This document shows, in pieces, positions 1-11,665 of a DNA stretch of 64,000 nucleotides. Both the position numbers and the translations under genes were made by a program. The stretch's first letter is position 1, and every line of letters begins with the position of its first letter. This DNA comes from Canna indica (taxonomy: Eukaryota; Streptophyta; Magnoliopsida; Zingiberales; Cannaceae), in the NCBI GenBank assembly GCA_034359265.1, contig CP136897.1:35637501-35701500 (forward strand), read 5' to 3'. The notes under the pieces are model-generated. The model saw nothing but the letters and a program-made list of their open reading frames with translations, made no database searches and was not told where the DNA came from.

Positions 1-55
1 TGCGCGAGAGTGGTACTAGGATGGGTGACCCCTTGGGAAGTCCTCGTGTTGCACC
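1..55 (+). rRNA. 5S rRNA: 5S rRNA gene, partial (5' end outside window)
   Basis: Positions 63-117 of the gene; the window opens in box A. Differences: G65C, A74G, C95T. These are shared with the copy at 1881, of which it is the block duplicate. A 9-T terminator follows at 56-64. Confidence 0.93.
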
Positions 56-423
56 TTTTTTTTTACTACCTATTTGATTGCACGACGAGATCATTTTTTT
101 TACCAATCTTTCTAACCAAACGTTAAGAACGGACGACGTCGTCGCCATAAATCTTGGCTGTCGATCGCCCGCGCGGGTCCCGCCGCAACCTCTACGGCCG
201 ACTCGATTGACCAACCGACCCGAAAAATTAAAATTTGTAAATAAATAAGAAAAATAACATTTCATTTATTATTTTTCATTTAAAACGGGTGTAACTCCGT
301 GCATTATTGTCTGATTTCTGCTTTTCACGTGGTGCTGAAAGGCGCACGAAGAGACGAAGAAAATGACCCCGAGCTGCCCCTCAGACGCTCACCCATATTA
401 GCCGACGATCAGAAGAGCATGAC

Positions 424-540
424 GGGTGCGATCATACCAGCACTAACGCACCGGATCCCATCAAAACTACGAAGTTAAGCGTGGTTGGGCGAGAGTAGTA
501 CTCGGATGGGTGACCCCCTGGGAAGTCCTCGTGTTTCACC
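424..540 (+). rRNA. 5S rRNA: 5S rRNA gene, variant
   Basis: Full length, 117 bp. Differences: G41A, C46A, C61G (box A), A80C (box C), G113T. G113T removes the pair with C6 in the terminal helix with no partner change. The terminator is CTATTTTTTT. Function is doubtful. Confidence 0.93.
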
Positions 541-908
541 TATTTTTTTACTACCTATTTGATTGAACGACGAGATCATTTTTTTTACCAATCTTTCTAA
601 CCAAACGATAAGGACGGACGACATCGTCGCCATAAAATTTGGCTGTCGATCGCCCGCGCGGGGCCCGCCGCAACCTCTACTGCCGGCTCGATCGACCAAC
701 CGACCCGAAAAATTAAAATTTGTAAATAAAAAAGAAAAATAACATTTCAAATATTATTTCTCGTTTAAAACGGGCGTAACTCCGTGCATTATTGTCCGAT
801 TTCGGCTTTTCACGTGGCGCTGAAAGGCGCGCAAAGAGACGAAGAAAATGACCCCGAGCTGTCCCTCGGACGCTCACCCTTATTAGCCGACGATCAGAAG
901 TTCATGAC

Positions 909-1025
909 GGGTGCGATCATACCAGCACTAACGCACCGGATCCCATCAGAACTCCGAAGTTAAGCGTGATTGGGCGAGAGTAGTACTAGGATGGGTGACC
1001 TCTTGGGAAGTCCTCGTGTTCCACC
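909..1025 (+). rRNA. 5S rRNA: 5S rRNA gene, variant
   Basis: Differences: C61A (box A), C93T and C95T (box C), G113C. The 3' end reads TTCCACCA before eight T. G113C faces an unchanged C6, so the terminal helix is broken. Confidence 0.93.
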
Positions 1026-1394
1026 ATTTTTTTTACTACCTATTTGATTGCACGACGAGATCATTTTTTTTACCAATCTTTCTAACCAAACGTTAAGGAC
1101 GGACGACGTCGTCGCCATAAATCTTGGCTGTCGATCGCCCGCGCGGGTCCCGCCGCAACCTCTACGGCCGACTCGATCGACCAACCGACCCGAAAAATTA
1201 AAATTTGTAAATAAATAAGAAAAATAACATTTCAATTATTATTTTTCGTTTAAAATGGGCGTAACTCCGTGCATTATTGTCCGATTTCAGCTTTTCACGT
1301 GGCGCTGAAAGGCGCGCAAAGAGACGAAGAAAATGACCCCCGAACTCTCCCTCGGACGCTCACCCATATTAGCCGACGATCAGAAGTGCATGAC

Positions 1395-1511
1395 AGGTGC
1401 GATCATACCAGCACTAACGCACCGGATCCCATCAGAACTCCGAAGTTAAGGGTGCTTGGGCGAGAGTAGTACTAGGATGGGTGACCCCTTGGGAAGTCCT
1501 CGTGTTGCACC
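1395..1511 (+). rRNA. 5S rRNA: 5S rRNA gene
   Basis: Differences: G1A, C57G (box A), C95T (box C). A T-tract directly follows. It is the block partner of 3337. Confidence 0.95.
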
Positions 1512-1880
1512 TTTTTTTTTTACTACCTATTTGATTGCACGACGAGATCATTTTTTTTACCAATCTTTCTAACCAAACGTTAAGGACGGACGACGTCGTC
1601 GCCATAAATCTTGGCTGTCGATCGCCCGCGCGGGGCCCACCGCAACCTCTACGGCCGGCTCGATCGACCAACCGACCCGAAAAATTAAAATTTGTAAATA
1701 AATAAGAAAAATAACATTTCAATTATTATTTTTCGTTTAAAACGGGCGTAACTGCGTGCATTATTGTCCGATTTCAGCTTTTCACGTGGTGCTGAAAGGC
1801 GCGCAAAGAGACGAAGAAAATGCCCCCGAACTCTCCCTCGGACGCTCACCCTTATTAGCCGACGATCAGAAGTGCATGAC
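1512..1880. other. Intergenic spacer, family A example (369 bp)
   Basis: Reference for family A spacers at the two ends of the window. In order: terminator T-tract; a second 8-T tract about 40 nt downstream; palindrome GACGACGTCGTC followed by GCCATAAATCTTGG; a GC-rich block; an AT-rich tract with TTGTAAATAAATAAG; AAAACGGGCGTAAC; a CACGTG core; then the TTATTAG element before the next gene. It differs from family B by GCCATAAATC (B: GACATAAAAT) and GCTGAAAGG (B: GCTAAAAGG). No coding or RNA gene is seen. Confidence 0.85.
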
Positions 1881-1997
1881 GGGTGCGATCATACTAGCAC
1901 TAACGCACCGGATCCCATCAGAACTCCGAAGTTAAGCGTGCTTGCGCGAGAGTGGTACTAGGATGGGTGACCCCTTGGGAAATCCTCGTGTTGCACC
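1881..1997 (+). rRNA. 5S rRNA: 5S rRNA gene, variant
   Basis: Differences: C15T, G65C, A74G, C95T (box C), G102A. Boxes A and IE are unchanged. Block partner of the partial gene at the window start. Confidence 0.94.
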
Positions 1998-2365
1998 TTT
2001 TTTTTTACTACCTATTTGATTGCACGACGAGATCATTTTTTTTACCAATCTTTCTAACCAAACGTTAAGAACGGACGACGTCGTCGCCATAAATCTTGGC
2101 TGTCGATCGCCCGCGCGGGTCCCGCCGCAACCTCTACGGCCGACTCGATTGACCAACCGACCCGAAAAATTAAAATTTGTAAATAAATAAGAAAAATAAC
2201 ATTTCATTTATTATTTTTCGTTTAAAACGGGTGTAACTCCGTGCATTATTGTCTGATTTCTGCTTTTCACGTGGTGCTGAAAGGCGCGCGAAGAGACGAA
2301 GAAAATGACCCCGAATTGCCCCTCAGACGCTCACCCATTTTAGCCGACGATCAGAAGAGCATGAT

Positions 2366-2482
2366 GGGTGCGATCATACCAGCACTAATGCACCGGATCC
2401 CATCAAAACTACGAAGTTAAGCGTGGTTGGGCGAGAGTAGTACTCGGATGGGTGACCCCCTGGGAAGTCCTCGTGTTTCACC
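2366..2482 (+). rRNA. 5S rRNA: 5S rRNA gene, variant
   Basis: Differences: C24T, G41A, C46A, C61G, A80C, G113T. It repeats the gene at 424 plus C24T at a CpG, and has the same unpaired G113T. Confidence 0.93.
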
Positions 2483-2850
2483 TATTTTTTTACTACCTAT
2501 TTGATTGAACGACGAGATCATTTTTTTTACCAATCTTTCTAACCAAACGATAAGGACGGACGACATCGTCGCCATAAAATTTGGCTGTCGATCGCCCGCG
2601 CGGGGCCCGCCGCAACCTCTACTGCCGGCTCGATCGACCAACCGACCCGAAAAATTAAAATTTGTAAATAAAAAAGAAAAATAACATTTCAAATATTATT
2701 TCTCGTTTAAAACGGGCGTAACTCCGTGCATTATTGTCCGATTTCAGCTTTTCACGTGGCGCTGAAAGGCGCGCAAAGAGACGAAGAAAATGACCCCGAG
2801 CTGTCCCTCGGACGCTCACCCTTATTAGCCGACGATTAGAAGTTCATGAC

Positions 2851-2967
2851 GGGTGCGATCATACCAGCACTAACGCACCGAATCCCATCAGAACTCCGAA
2901 GTTAAGCGTGATTGGGCGAGAGTAGTACTAGGATGGGTGACCTCTTGGGAAGTCCTCGTGTTCCACC
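2851..2967 (+). rRNA. 5S rRNA: 5S rRNA gene, variant
   Basis: Differences: G31A, C61A, C93T, C95T, G113C. It repeats the gene at 909 plus G31A, with a broken terminal helix. Confidence 0.93.
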
Positions 2968-3336
2968 ATTTTTTTTACTACCTATTTGATTGCACGACGA
3001 GATCATTTTTTTTACCAATCTTTCTAACCAAACGTTAAGGACGGACGACGTCGTCGCCATAAATCTTGGCTGTCGATCGCCCGCGCGGGTCCCGCCGCAA
3101 CCTCTACGGCCGACTCGATCGACCAACCGACCCGAAAAATTAAAATTTGTAAATAAATAAGAAAAATAACATTTCAATTATTATTTTTCGTTTAAAATGG
3201 GCGTAACTCCGTGCATTATTGTCCGATTTCAGCTTTTCACGTGGCGCTGAAAGGCGCGCAAAGAGACGAAGAAAATGACCCCCGAACTCTCCCTCGGACG
3301 CTCACCCATATTAGCCGACGATCAGAAGTGCATGAC

Positions 3337-3453
3337 GGGTGCGATCATACCAGCACTAACGCACCGGATCCCATCAGAAATCCGAAGTTAAGGGTGCTTG
3401 GGCGAGAGTAGTACTAGGATGGGTGACCCCTTGGGAAGTCCTCGTGTTGCACC
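3337..3453 (+). rRNA. 5S rRNA: 5S rRNA gene, variant
   Basis: Differences: C44A, C57G (box A), C95T. Near-duplicate of 1395 but with an intact G1. Confidence 0.94.
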
Positions 3454-3823
3454 TTTTTTTTTTACTACCTATTTGATTGCACGACGAGATCATTTTTTTT
3501 ACCAATCTTTCTAACCAAACGTTAAGGACGGACGACGTCGTCGCCATAAATCTTGGCTGTCGATCGCCCGCGCGGGGCCCACCGCAACCTCTACGGCCGG
3601 CTCGATCGACCAACCGACCCGAAAAATTAAAATTTGTAAATAAATAAGAAAAATAACATTTCAATTATTATTTTTCGTTTAAAACGGGCGTAACTGCGTG
3701 CATTATTGTCCGATTTCAGCTTTTCACGTGGTGCTGAAAGGCGCGCAAAGAGACGAAGAAAATGACCCCCGAGCTCTCCCTCGGACGCTCACCCTTATTA
3801 GCCAACGATCAGAAGTGCATATC

Positions 3824-3940
3824 GGGTGCGATGATACCAGCACTAACGCACCGGATCCCATCAGAACTCCGAAGTTAAGGGTGCTTGTGCGAGAGTAGTA
3901 CTAGGATGGGTGACCCCTTGGGAAGTCCTCGTGTTGCACC
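3824..3940 (+). rRNA. 5S rRNA: 5S rRNA gene, variant
   Basis: Differences: C10G, C57G (box A), G65T, C95T. The upstream -1 base is still C (GCATATC). Confidence 0.94.
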
Positions 3941-4308
3941 TTTTTTTTTACTACCTATTTGATTGCACGACGAGATCATTTTTTTTACCAATCTTTCTAA
4001 CCAAACGTTAAGGACGGACGACGTCGTCGCCATAAATCTTGGCTGTCGATCGCCCGCGCGGGGCCCACCGCAACCTCTACGGCCGGCTCGATCAACCAAC
4101 CGACCCGAAAAATTATAATTTGTAAATAAATAAGAAAAATAACATTTCAATTATTATTTTTGGTTTAAAACGGGTGTAACTCCGTGCATTATTGTCCGAT
4201 TTCTGCTTTTCACGTGGTGCTGAAAGGCGCACGAAGAGACGAAGAAAATGACCCCGAGCTGTCCCTCAGACGCTCACCCATATTAGCCGACGATCAGAAG
4301 TGCATGAC

Positions 4309-4425
4309 GGGTGCGATCATACCAGCACTAACGCACCGGATCCCATCAGAACTCCGAAGTTAAGCGTGCTTGGGCAAGAGTATTACTAGGATGGGTGACC
4401 CTCTGGGAAGTCCTCGTGTTGAACT
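4309..4425 (+). rRNA. 5S rRNA: 5S rRNA gene, variant 3' end
   Basis: Differences: G68A (IE), G75T, C94T, C114A, C117T. The 3' end GTTGAACTTG lies before seven T and breaks the G5:C114 and G2:C117 pairs. Copied at 6560. Confidence 0.92.
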
Positions 4426-4794
4426 TGTTTTTTTACTACCTATTTGATTGCACGACGAGATCATTTTTTTTTACCAATCTTTCCAACCAAACGTTAAGGA
4501 CGGACGACGTCGTCGCCATAAATCTTGGCTGTCGATCGCCCGCGCGGGGCCCAAGGCAACCTCTACGGCCGGCTCGATCGACCAAGCGACCCAAAAAATT
4601 ATAATTTGTAAATAAATAAGAAAAATAACATTTCAATTATTATTTTTCGTTTAAAACGGGCGTAACTCCGTGCATTATTGTCTGATTTCTGCTTTTCACG
4701 TGGTGCTGAAAGGCGCGCGAAGAGACGAAGAAAATGACCCCGAGCTGTCCCTCAGACGCTCACCCATATTAGCCGACGAACAAAAGTGCATGAC

Positions 4795-4911
4795 GGGTGC
4801 GATCATACCAGCACTAACGCACCGGATCCCATCAGAACTACGAACTTAAGCGTGGTTGGGCGAGAGTAGTAGTAGGATGGGTGACCCCCTGGGAAGTCCT
4901 CGTGTTGCACC
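4795..4911 (+). rRNA. 5S rRNA: 5S rRNA gene, variant
   Basis: Differences: C46A, G51C and C61G (both box A), C78G. Two changes in box A make TFIIIC binding doubtful. Copied at 7046. Confidence 0.92.
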
Positions 4912-5279
4912 TATTTTTTTACTACCTATTTGATTGAACGACGAGATCATTTTTTTTACCAATCTTTCTAACCAAACGATAAGGACGGACGACATCGTCG
5001 CCATAAAATTTGGCTGTCGATCGCCCGCGCGGGGCCCGCCGCAACCTCTACGGCCGGGTCGATCGACCAACCGACCCGAAAAATTAAAATTTGTAAATAA
5101 ATAAGAAAAATAACATTTCAATTATTATTTTTCGTTTAAAACGGGCGTAACTCCGTGCATTATTATTCGATTTCAGCTTTTCACGTGGCGCTAAAAGGCG
5201 CACGAAGAGACGAAGAAAATGACCCCGAGCTATCCCTCGGACGCTCCCCCTTATTAGCCGACGATCAGAAGTGCATGAT

Positions 5280-5396
5280 GGGTGCGATCATACCAGCACT
5301 AATGCATTGGATCCTATCAGAACTCCGAAGTTAAGCCTGCTTGGGCGAGAGTAGAACTAGGATGGGTGCCCCCCTGGGAAGTCCTCGTGTTGCACC
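5280..5396 (+). rRNA. 5S rRNA: 5S rRNA gene, variant
   Basis: Differences: C24T, C28T, C29T, C36T, G58C (box A), T76A, A90C (box C). Its block copy at 7531 lacks G58C. Confidence 0.92.
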
Positions 5397-5598
5397 TTTT
5401 TTTTTACTACCTATTTGATTGCATGACGAGATCATTTTTTTTACCAATCTTTCTAACCAAACGTTAAGGACGGACGACGTCGTCGACATAAAATTTGGCT
5501 GTCGATCGCCCGCGCGGGGCCCGCCGCAACCTCTACGGCCGGCTCGATCGACCAACCGACCCGAAAAATTAAAATTTGTAAATAAATAAGAAAAATAA

Positions 5599-5706
5599 CA
5601 TACCAGCACTAACGCACCGGATCCCATTAGAACTTCGAAGTTAAGCGTGCTTCGCCGAGAGTAGTACTAGGATGGGTGACCCCCTGGGAAGTTCTCGTGT
5701 TGTACC
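5599..5706 (+). pseudogene. 5S rRNA gene, 5'-truncated (type I)
   Basis: Starts at gene position 10, fused to the AT-rich spacer at AAATAACAT. The TATA-like element, -1 C and first 9 nt are missing. Further changes: C39T, C46T, G64C, G66C, C104T, C114T. First of 26 type I copies in the window. Confidence 0.9.
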
Positions 5707-6074
5707 TTTTTTTTTTACTACCAATTTGATTGCACGACGAGATCATTTTTTTTACCAATCTTTCTAACCAAACGTTAAGGACGGACGACGTCGTCGACAT
5801 AAAATTTGGCTGTCGATCGCCCGCACGGGGCCCACCGCAACCTCTACGGCCGGCTCGAACGACCAACCGAGCCGAAAAATTAAATTTGTAAATAAATAAG
5901 AAATATAACATTTCAATTATTATTTTTCGTTTAAAACGGGCGTAACTCTGTGCATTATTGTCCGATTTCAGCTTTTCAAGTGGCGCTAAAAGGCGCGCGA
6001 AGAGACGAAGAAAATGACCCCGAGCTATCCCTCGGACGCTCACCCTTATTAGCCGACGATCAGAATTGCATCAC

Positions 6075-6191
6075 GGGTGCGATCATACCAGCACTAACGC
6101 ACCGGATCCTATCAGAACTCTGAAGTTAAGCGTGCTTGGGCGAGAGTAGTACTAGGATGGGTGACCCCCTGAGAAGTCCTCGTGTTGCACC
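6075..6191 (+). rRNA. 5S rRNA: 5S rRNA gene
   Basis: Differences: C36T, C47T, G98A. Boxes A, IE and C are unchanged. Copied exactly at 8326. Confidence 0.95.
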
Positions 6192-6559
6192 TTTTTTTTT
6201 ACTACCTATTTGATTGCACGACGAGATCATTTTTTTTACCAATCTTTCTAACCAAACGTTAAGGACGGACGACGTCGTCGCCATAAATCTTGGCTGTCGA
6301 TCGCCCGCGCGGGGCCCACCGCAACCTCTACGGCCGGCTCGATCGACCAACCGACCCGAAAAATTATAATTTGTAAATAAATAAGAAAAATAACATTTCA
6401 ATTATTATTTTTGGTTTAAAACGGGTGTAACTCCGTGCATTATTGTCCGATTTCTGCTTTTCACGTGGTGCTGAAAGGCGCACGAAGAGACGAAGAAAAT
6501 GACCCCGAGCTGTCCCTCAGACGCTCACCCATATTAGCCGACGATCAGAAGTGCATGAC

Positions 6560-6676
6560 GGGTGCGATCATACCAGCACTAACGCACCGGATCCCATCAG
6601 AACTCCGAAGTTAAGCGTGCTTGGGCAAGAGTATTACTAGGATGGGTGACCCTCTGGGAAGTCCTCGTGTTGAACT
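6560..6676 (+). rRNA. 5S rRNA: 5S rRNA gene, variant 3' end
   Basis: Identical to the gene at 4309 (G68A, G75T, C94T, C114A, C117T), 2251 bp downstream. Confidence 0.92.
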
Positions 6677-7045
6677 TGTTTTTTTACTACCTATTTGATT
6701 GCACGACGAGATCATTTTTTTTTACCAATCTTTCCAACCAAACGTTAAGGACGGACGACGTCGTCGCCATAAATCTTGGCTGTCGATCGCCCGCGCGGGG
6801 CCCAAGGCAACCTCTACGGCCGGCTCGATCGACCAAGCGACCCAAAAAATTATAATTTGTAAATAAATAAGAAAAATAACATTTCAATTATTATTTTTCG
6901 TTTAAAACGGGCGTAACTCCGTGCATTATTGTCTGATTTCTGCTTTTCACGTGGTGCTGAAAGGCGCGCGAAGAGACGAAGAAAATGACCCCGAGCTGTC
7001 CCTCAGACGCTCACCCATATTAGCCGACGAACAAAAGTGCATGAC

Positions 7046-7162
7046 GGGTGCGATCATACCAGCACTAACGCACCGGATCCCATCAGAACTACGAACTTAA
7101 GCGTGGTTGGGCGAGAGTAGTAGTAGGATGGGTGACCCCCTGGGAAGTCCTCGTGTTGCACC
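7046..7162 (+). rRNA. 5S rRNA: 5S rRNA gene, variant
   Basis: Identical to the gene at 4795 (C46A, G51C, C61G, C78G); box A is altered twice. Confidence 0.92.
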
Positions 7163-7530
7163 TATTTTTTTACTACCTATTTGATTGAACGACGAGATCA
7201 TTTTTTTTACCAATCTTTCTAACCAAACGATAAGGACGGACGACATCGTCGCCATAAAATTTGGCTGTCGATCGCCCGCGCGGGGCCCGCTGCAACCTCT
7301 ACGGCCGGGTCGATCGACCAACCGACCCGAAAAATTAAAATTTGTAAATAAATAAGAAAAATAACATTTCAATTATTATTTTTCGTTTAAAACGGGCGTA
7401 ACTCCGTGCATTATTATTCGATTTCAGCTTTTCACGTGGCGCTAAAAGGCGCACGAAGAGACGAAGAAAATGACCCCGAGCTATCCCTCGGACGCTCCCC
7501 CTTATTAGCCGACGATCAGAAGTGCATGAT

Positions 7531-7647
7531 GGGTGCGATCATACCAGCACTAATGCATTGGATCCTATCAGAACTCCGAAGTTAAGCGTGCTTGGGCGAG
7601 AGTAGAACTAGGATGGGTGCCCCCCTGGGAAGTCCTCGTGTTGCACC
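7531..7647 (+). rRNA. 5S rRNA: 5S rRNA gene, variant
   Basis: Differences: C24T, C28T, C29T, C36T, T76A, A90C. Box A is intact here, unlike its partner at 5280. Confidence 0.92.
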
Positions 7648-7849
7648 TTTTTTTTTACTACCTATTTGATTGCATGACGAGATCATTTTTTTTACCAATC
7701 TTTCTAACCAAACGTTAAGGACGGACGACGTCGTCGACATAAAATTTGGCTGTCGATCGCCCGCGCGGGGCCCGCCGCAACCTCTACGGCCGGCTCGATC
7801 GACCAACCGACCCGAAAAATTAAAATTTGTAAATAAATAAGAAAAATAA

Positions 7850-7957
7850 CATACCAGCACTAACGCACCGGATCCCATTAGAACTTCGAAGTTAAGCGTG
7901 CTTCGCCGAGAGTAGTACTAGGATGGGTGACCCCCTGGGAAGTCCTCGTGTTGTACC
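7850..7957 (+). pseudogene. 5S rRNA gene, 5'-truncated (type I)
   Basis: Block copy of 5599 with C39T, C46T, G64C, G66C, C114T. It lacks positions 1-9 and the upstream promoter. Confidence 0.9.
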
Positions 7958-8325
7958 TTTTTTTTTTACTACCAATTTGATTGCACGACGAGATCATTTT
8001 TTTTACCAATCTTTCTAACCAAACGTTAAGGACGGACGACGTCGTCGACATAAAATTTGGCTGTCGATCGCCCGCACGGGGCCCACCGCAACCTCTACGG
8101 CCGGCTCGAACGACCAACCGAGCCGAAAAATTAAATTTGTAAATAAATAAGAAATATAACATTTCAATTATTATTTTTCGTTTAAAACGGGCGTAACTCT
8201 GTGCATTATTGTCCGATTTCAGCTTTTCAAGTGGCGCTAAAAGGCGCGCGAAGAGACGAAGAAAATGACCCCGAGCTATCCCTCGGACGCTCACCCTTAT
8301 TAGCCGACGATCAGAATTGCATCAC

Positions 8326-8442
8326 GGGTGCGATCATACCAGCACTAACGCACCGGATCCTATCAGAACTCTGAAGTTAAGCGTGCTTGGGCGAGAGTAG
8401 TACTAGGATGGGTGACCCCCTGAGAAGTCCTCGTGTTGCACC
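8326..8442 (+). rRNA. 5S rRNA: 5S rRNA gene
   Basis: Identical to 6075 (C36T, C47T, G98A). The spacer after it turns toward family B (GATCCGAAAA, GAAATATAAC). Confidence 0.95.
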
Positions 8443-8810
8443 TTTTTTTTTACTACCTATTTGATTGCACGACGAGATCATTTTTTTTACCAATCTTTCT
8501 AACCAAACGTTAAGGACGGACGACGTCGTCGCCATAAATCATGGCTGTCGATCGCCCGCGCGGGGCCCGCCGCAACCTCTACGGCCGGCTCGATCGACCA
8601 ACCGATCCGAAAAATTAAAATTTATAAATAAATAAGAAATATAACATTTCAATTATTATTTTTCGTTTAAAACGGGCGTAACTCCGTGCATTATTGTCCG
8701 ATTTCACCTTTTCACGTGGCGCTAAAAGGCGCGCGAAGAGATGAAGAAAATGACCCCGAGCTATCCCTCGGACGCTCACCCTTATTAGCCGACGATCAGA
8801 AGTGCATCAC

Positions 8811-8926
8811 GGTTGCGATCATACCAGCACTAACCCACTGGATCCCATCGGAACTCCGAAGTTAAGGGTGCTTGGGCGAGAGTAGTACTAGGATGGGTGA
8901 CCCTTGGGAAGTCCTCGTGTTGCACC
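8811..8926 (+). rRNA. 5S rRNA: 5S rRNA gene, 1-nt deletion in box C
   Basis: 116 bp. Differences: G3T, G25C, C29T, A40G, C57G, plus loss of one C in the box C run (GACCCTTGGG). G3T faces C116. Confidence 0.91.
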
Positions 8927-9294
8927 TTTTTTTTAACTACCTATTCGATTGCACGACGAGATCATTTTTTTTACCAATCTTTCTAACCAAACGTTAAGGA
9001 CGGACGACGTCGTCGACATAAAATTTGGCTGTCGATCGGCCACGCGGGACCCGCCGCCACCTCTACGGCCGGCTCGATCGACCAACCGACCCGAAAAATT
9101 AAAATTTGTAAATAAATAAGAAATATAACATTTCAATTATTATTTTTCGTTTAAAACGGGCGTAACTCCGTGCATTATTGTCCGATTTCAGCTTTTCATG
9201 TGGCGCTAAAAGGCGCGCGAAGAGACGAAGAAAATGACCCCGAGCTATCCCTCGGACGATCACCCTTATTAGCCGACGATCAGAAATGCATCAC

Positions 9295-9411
9295 GGGTGC
9301 GATCATACCAGCACTAACGCACCGGATCCCATCAGAACTCCGAAGTTAAGCGTGCTTGGGCGAGAGTAGTACTAGGATGGGTGACCCCCTCGGAAGTCCT
9401 CGTGTTGCACC
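9295..9411 (+). rRNA. 5S rRNA: 5S rRNA gene without adjacent T-tract
   Basis: Only one difference, G97C at the end of box C. The terminator directly after the gene is deleted (CACCTATATCATTGCAC); the first long T run starts about 22 nt downstream. First of eight such units. Confidence 0.94.
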
Positions 9412-9753
9412 TATATCATTGCACGACGAGATCTTTTTTTTTACCAATCTTTCTAACCAAACGTTAAGGACGGACGACGTTGTCGACATAAAATTTGGCG
9501 GTCGATCGCCCGCCGCAACCTCTACGGCTGGCTCGATCGACCAACCGACCCGAAAAATTAAAATTTGTAAATAAATAAGAAAAATAACATTTCAATTATT
9601 ATTTTTCGTTTAAAACGGGCGTAACTCCGTGCATTATTGTTCGATTTCAGCTTTTCACGTGGCGCTAAAAGGCGCGCGAAGAGACGAAGAAAATGACCCC
9701 GAGCTATCCCTCGGACGCTCACCCTTATTAGCCGACGATCAGAAGGGCATGAT

Positions 9754-9870
9754 GGGTGCGATCATACCAGCACTAACGCACCGGATCCCATCAGAACTCT
9801 GAAGTTAAGCGTGCTTGGGCGAGAGTAGTACTAGGATGGGTGTCCCCTTGGGAAGTCCTCGTGTTGCACC
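9754..9870 (+). rRNA. 5S rRNA: 5S rRNA gene
   Basis: Differences: C47T, A90T and C95T (both box C). It lies 459 bp after the previous gene because the T-less spacer is short. Confidence 0.94.
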
Positions 9871-10238
9871 TTTTTTTTTACTACCTATTTGATTGCACGA
9901 CGAGATCATTTTTTTTACCAATCTTTCTAACCAAACGTTAAGGACGGACGACGTCGTCGACATAAAATTTGGCTGTCGATCGCCCGCGCGGGGCCCGCCG
10001 CAACCTCTACGGCCGGCTCGATCGACCAACCGATCCGAAAAATTAAAATTTGTAAATAAATAAGAAAAATAACTTTTCAATTATTATTTTTCGTTTAAAA
10101 CGGGCGTAACTCCGTGTATTATTGTCTGATTTCACCTTTTCACGTTGCGCTAAAAGGCGCGCGAAGAGATGAAGAAAATGACCCCGAGCTATCCCTCGGA
10201 CGCTCACCCTTATTAGCCGACGATCAGAAGTGCATGAC

Positions 10239-10354
10239 AGGTGCGATCATACCAGCACTAACGCACCGAATCCCATCAGAACTCCGAAGTTAAGCGTACT
10301 TGGGCGAGAGTAGTACTAGGATGGGTGACCCCTGAGAAGTTCTCGTGTTGCACC
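10239..10354 (+). rRNA. 5S rRNA: 5S rRNA gene, 1-nt deletion in box C
   Basis: 116 bp. Differences: G1A, G31A, G60A (box A), one C lost from the box C run, G98A, C104T. Confidence 0.91.
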
Positions 10355-10722
10355 TTTTTTTTAACTACCTATTCGATTGCACGACGAGATCATTTTTTTT
10401 ACCAATCTTTCTAACCAAACGTTAAGGACGGACGACGTCGTCGACATAAAATTTGGCTGTCGATCGCCCACGCGGGACCCGCCGCCACCTCTACGGCCGA
10501 CTCGATCGACCCACCGACCCGAAAAATTAAAATTTGTAAATAAATAAGAAATATAATATTTCAATTATTATTTTTCGTTTAAAACGGGCGTAACTACGTG
10601 CATTATTGTCCGATTTCAGCTTTTCACGTGGCGCTAAAAGGCGCGCGAAGAGACGAAGAAAATGACCCCGAGCTATCCCTCGGACGCTCACCCTTATTAG
10701 CCGACGATCAGAAGTGCATCAC

Positions 10723-10839
10723 GGGTGCGATCATACTAGCACTAACGCACCGGATCCCATCAGAACTCCGAAGTTAAGCGTGCTTGGGCGAGAGTAGTAC
10801 TAGGATGGGTGACCCCCTCGGAAGTCCTCGTGTTGCACC
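10723..10839 (+). rRNA. 5S rRNA: 5S rRNA gene without adjacent T-tract
   Basis: Differences: C15T, G97C. CACCTATTTCATTGCAC follows instead of the T-tract; the spacer also lacks the GCGCGGGG part of the GC block. Confidence 0.94.
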
Positions 10840-11181
10840 TATTTCATTGCACGACGAGATCTTTTTTTTTACCAATCTTTCTAACCAAACGTTAAGGACG
10901 GACGACGTTGTCGACATAAAATTTGGCGGTCGATCGCCAGCCGCAACCTCTACGGCTGGCTCGATCGACCAACCGACCCGAAAAATTAAAATTTGTAAAT
11001 AAATAAGAAAAATAACATTTCAATTATTATTTTTCTTTTAAAACGGGCGTAACTCCGTGCATTATTGTTCGATTTCAGCTTTTCACGTGGCGCTAAAAGG
11101 CGCGCGAAGAGATGAAGAAAATGACCCCGAGCTATCCCTCGGACGCTCACCCTTATTAGCCGACGATCAGAAGTGCATGAT

Positions 11182-11297
11182 GGGTGCAATCATACCACAA
11201 CTAACGCACCGGATCCCATCAGAACTCCGAAGTTAAGCGTGCTTGGGCGAGAGTAGTACTAAGATGGGTGACCCCTGGGAAGTCTTCGTGTTGCACC
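11182..11297 (+). rRNA. 5S rRNA: 5S rRNA gene, 1-nt deletion in box C
   Basis: 116 bp. Differences: G7A, G17C, C18A, G81A, one C lost in box C, C105T. Confidence 0.91.
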
Positions 11298-11665
11298 TTT
11301 TTTTTAACTACCTATTCGATTGCACGACGAGATCATTTTTTTTACCAATCTTTCTAACCAAACGTTAAGGACGGACGACGTCGTCGACATAAAATTTGGC
11401 CGTCGATCGCCCACGCGGGACCCGCCGCCACCTCTACGGCCGGCTCGATCGACCAACCGACCCGAAAAATTAAAATTTGTAAATAAATAAGAAATATAAC
11501 TTTTCAATTATTATTTTTCGTTTAAAACGGGCGTAACTCCGTGCATTATTGTCCGATTTCAACTTTTCACGTGGCGCTAAAAGGCGCGCGAAGAGACGAT
11601 GAAAATGACCCCGAGCTATCCCTCGGACGCTCACCCTTATTAGCCGACGATCAGAAGTGCATCAC

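Larger units (their letters stand above)
1..3823. repeat. Four-unit block duplicated in tandem, period 1942 bp
   Basis: Position 1 corresponds to 1943. The genes at 1, 424, 909 and 1395 share diagnostic changes with those at 1881, 2366, 2851 and 3337 respectively (for example A80C plus G113T at 424/2366, C93T plus G113C at 909/2851). Similarity weakens near 1.75/3.7 kb. It reads as a recent multi-unit duplication in family A spacer background. Confidence 0.88.
3941..8450. repeat. Five-gene block duplicated in tandem, period 2251 bp
   Basis: Genes at 4309, 4795, 5280, 5599 and 6075 recur at 6560, 7046, 7531, 7850 and 8326, each shifted by 2251 bp and almost identical, spacers included. The block carries one 5'-truncated gene. 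The spacer after 3824 resembles the one after 6075, while the spacer after 8326 is already family B-like, which places the crossovers in the spacers just 3' of those genes. Confidence 0.9.

Noticed and set aside
5561..5601. AT-rich tract upstream of type I genes as a substitute TATA element
   Set aside because: The region at the expected -28 reads CGAAAA and not a TATA-like motif, although AT-rich sequence lies closer. There is no positive evidence of a promoter.
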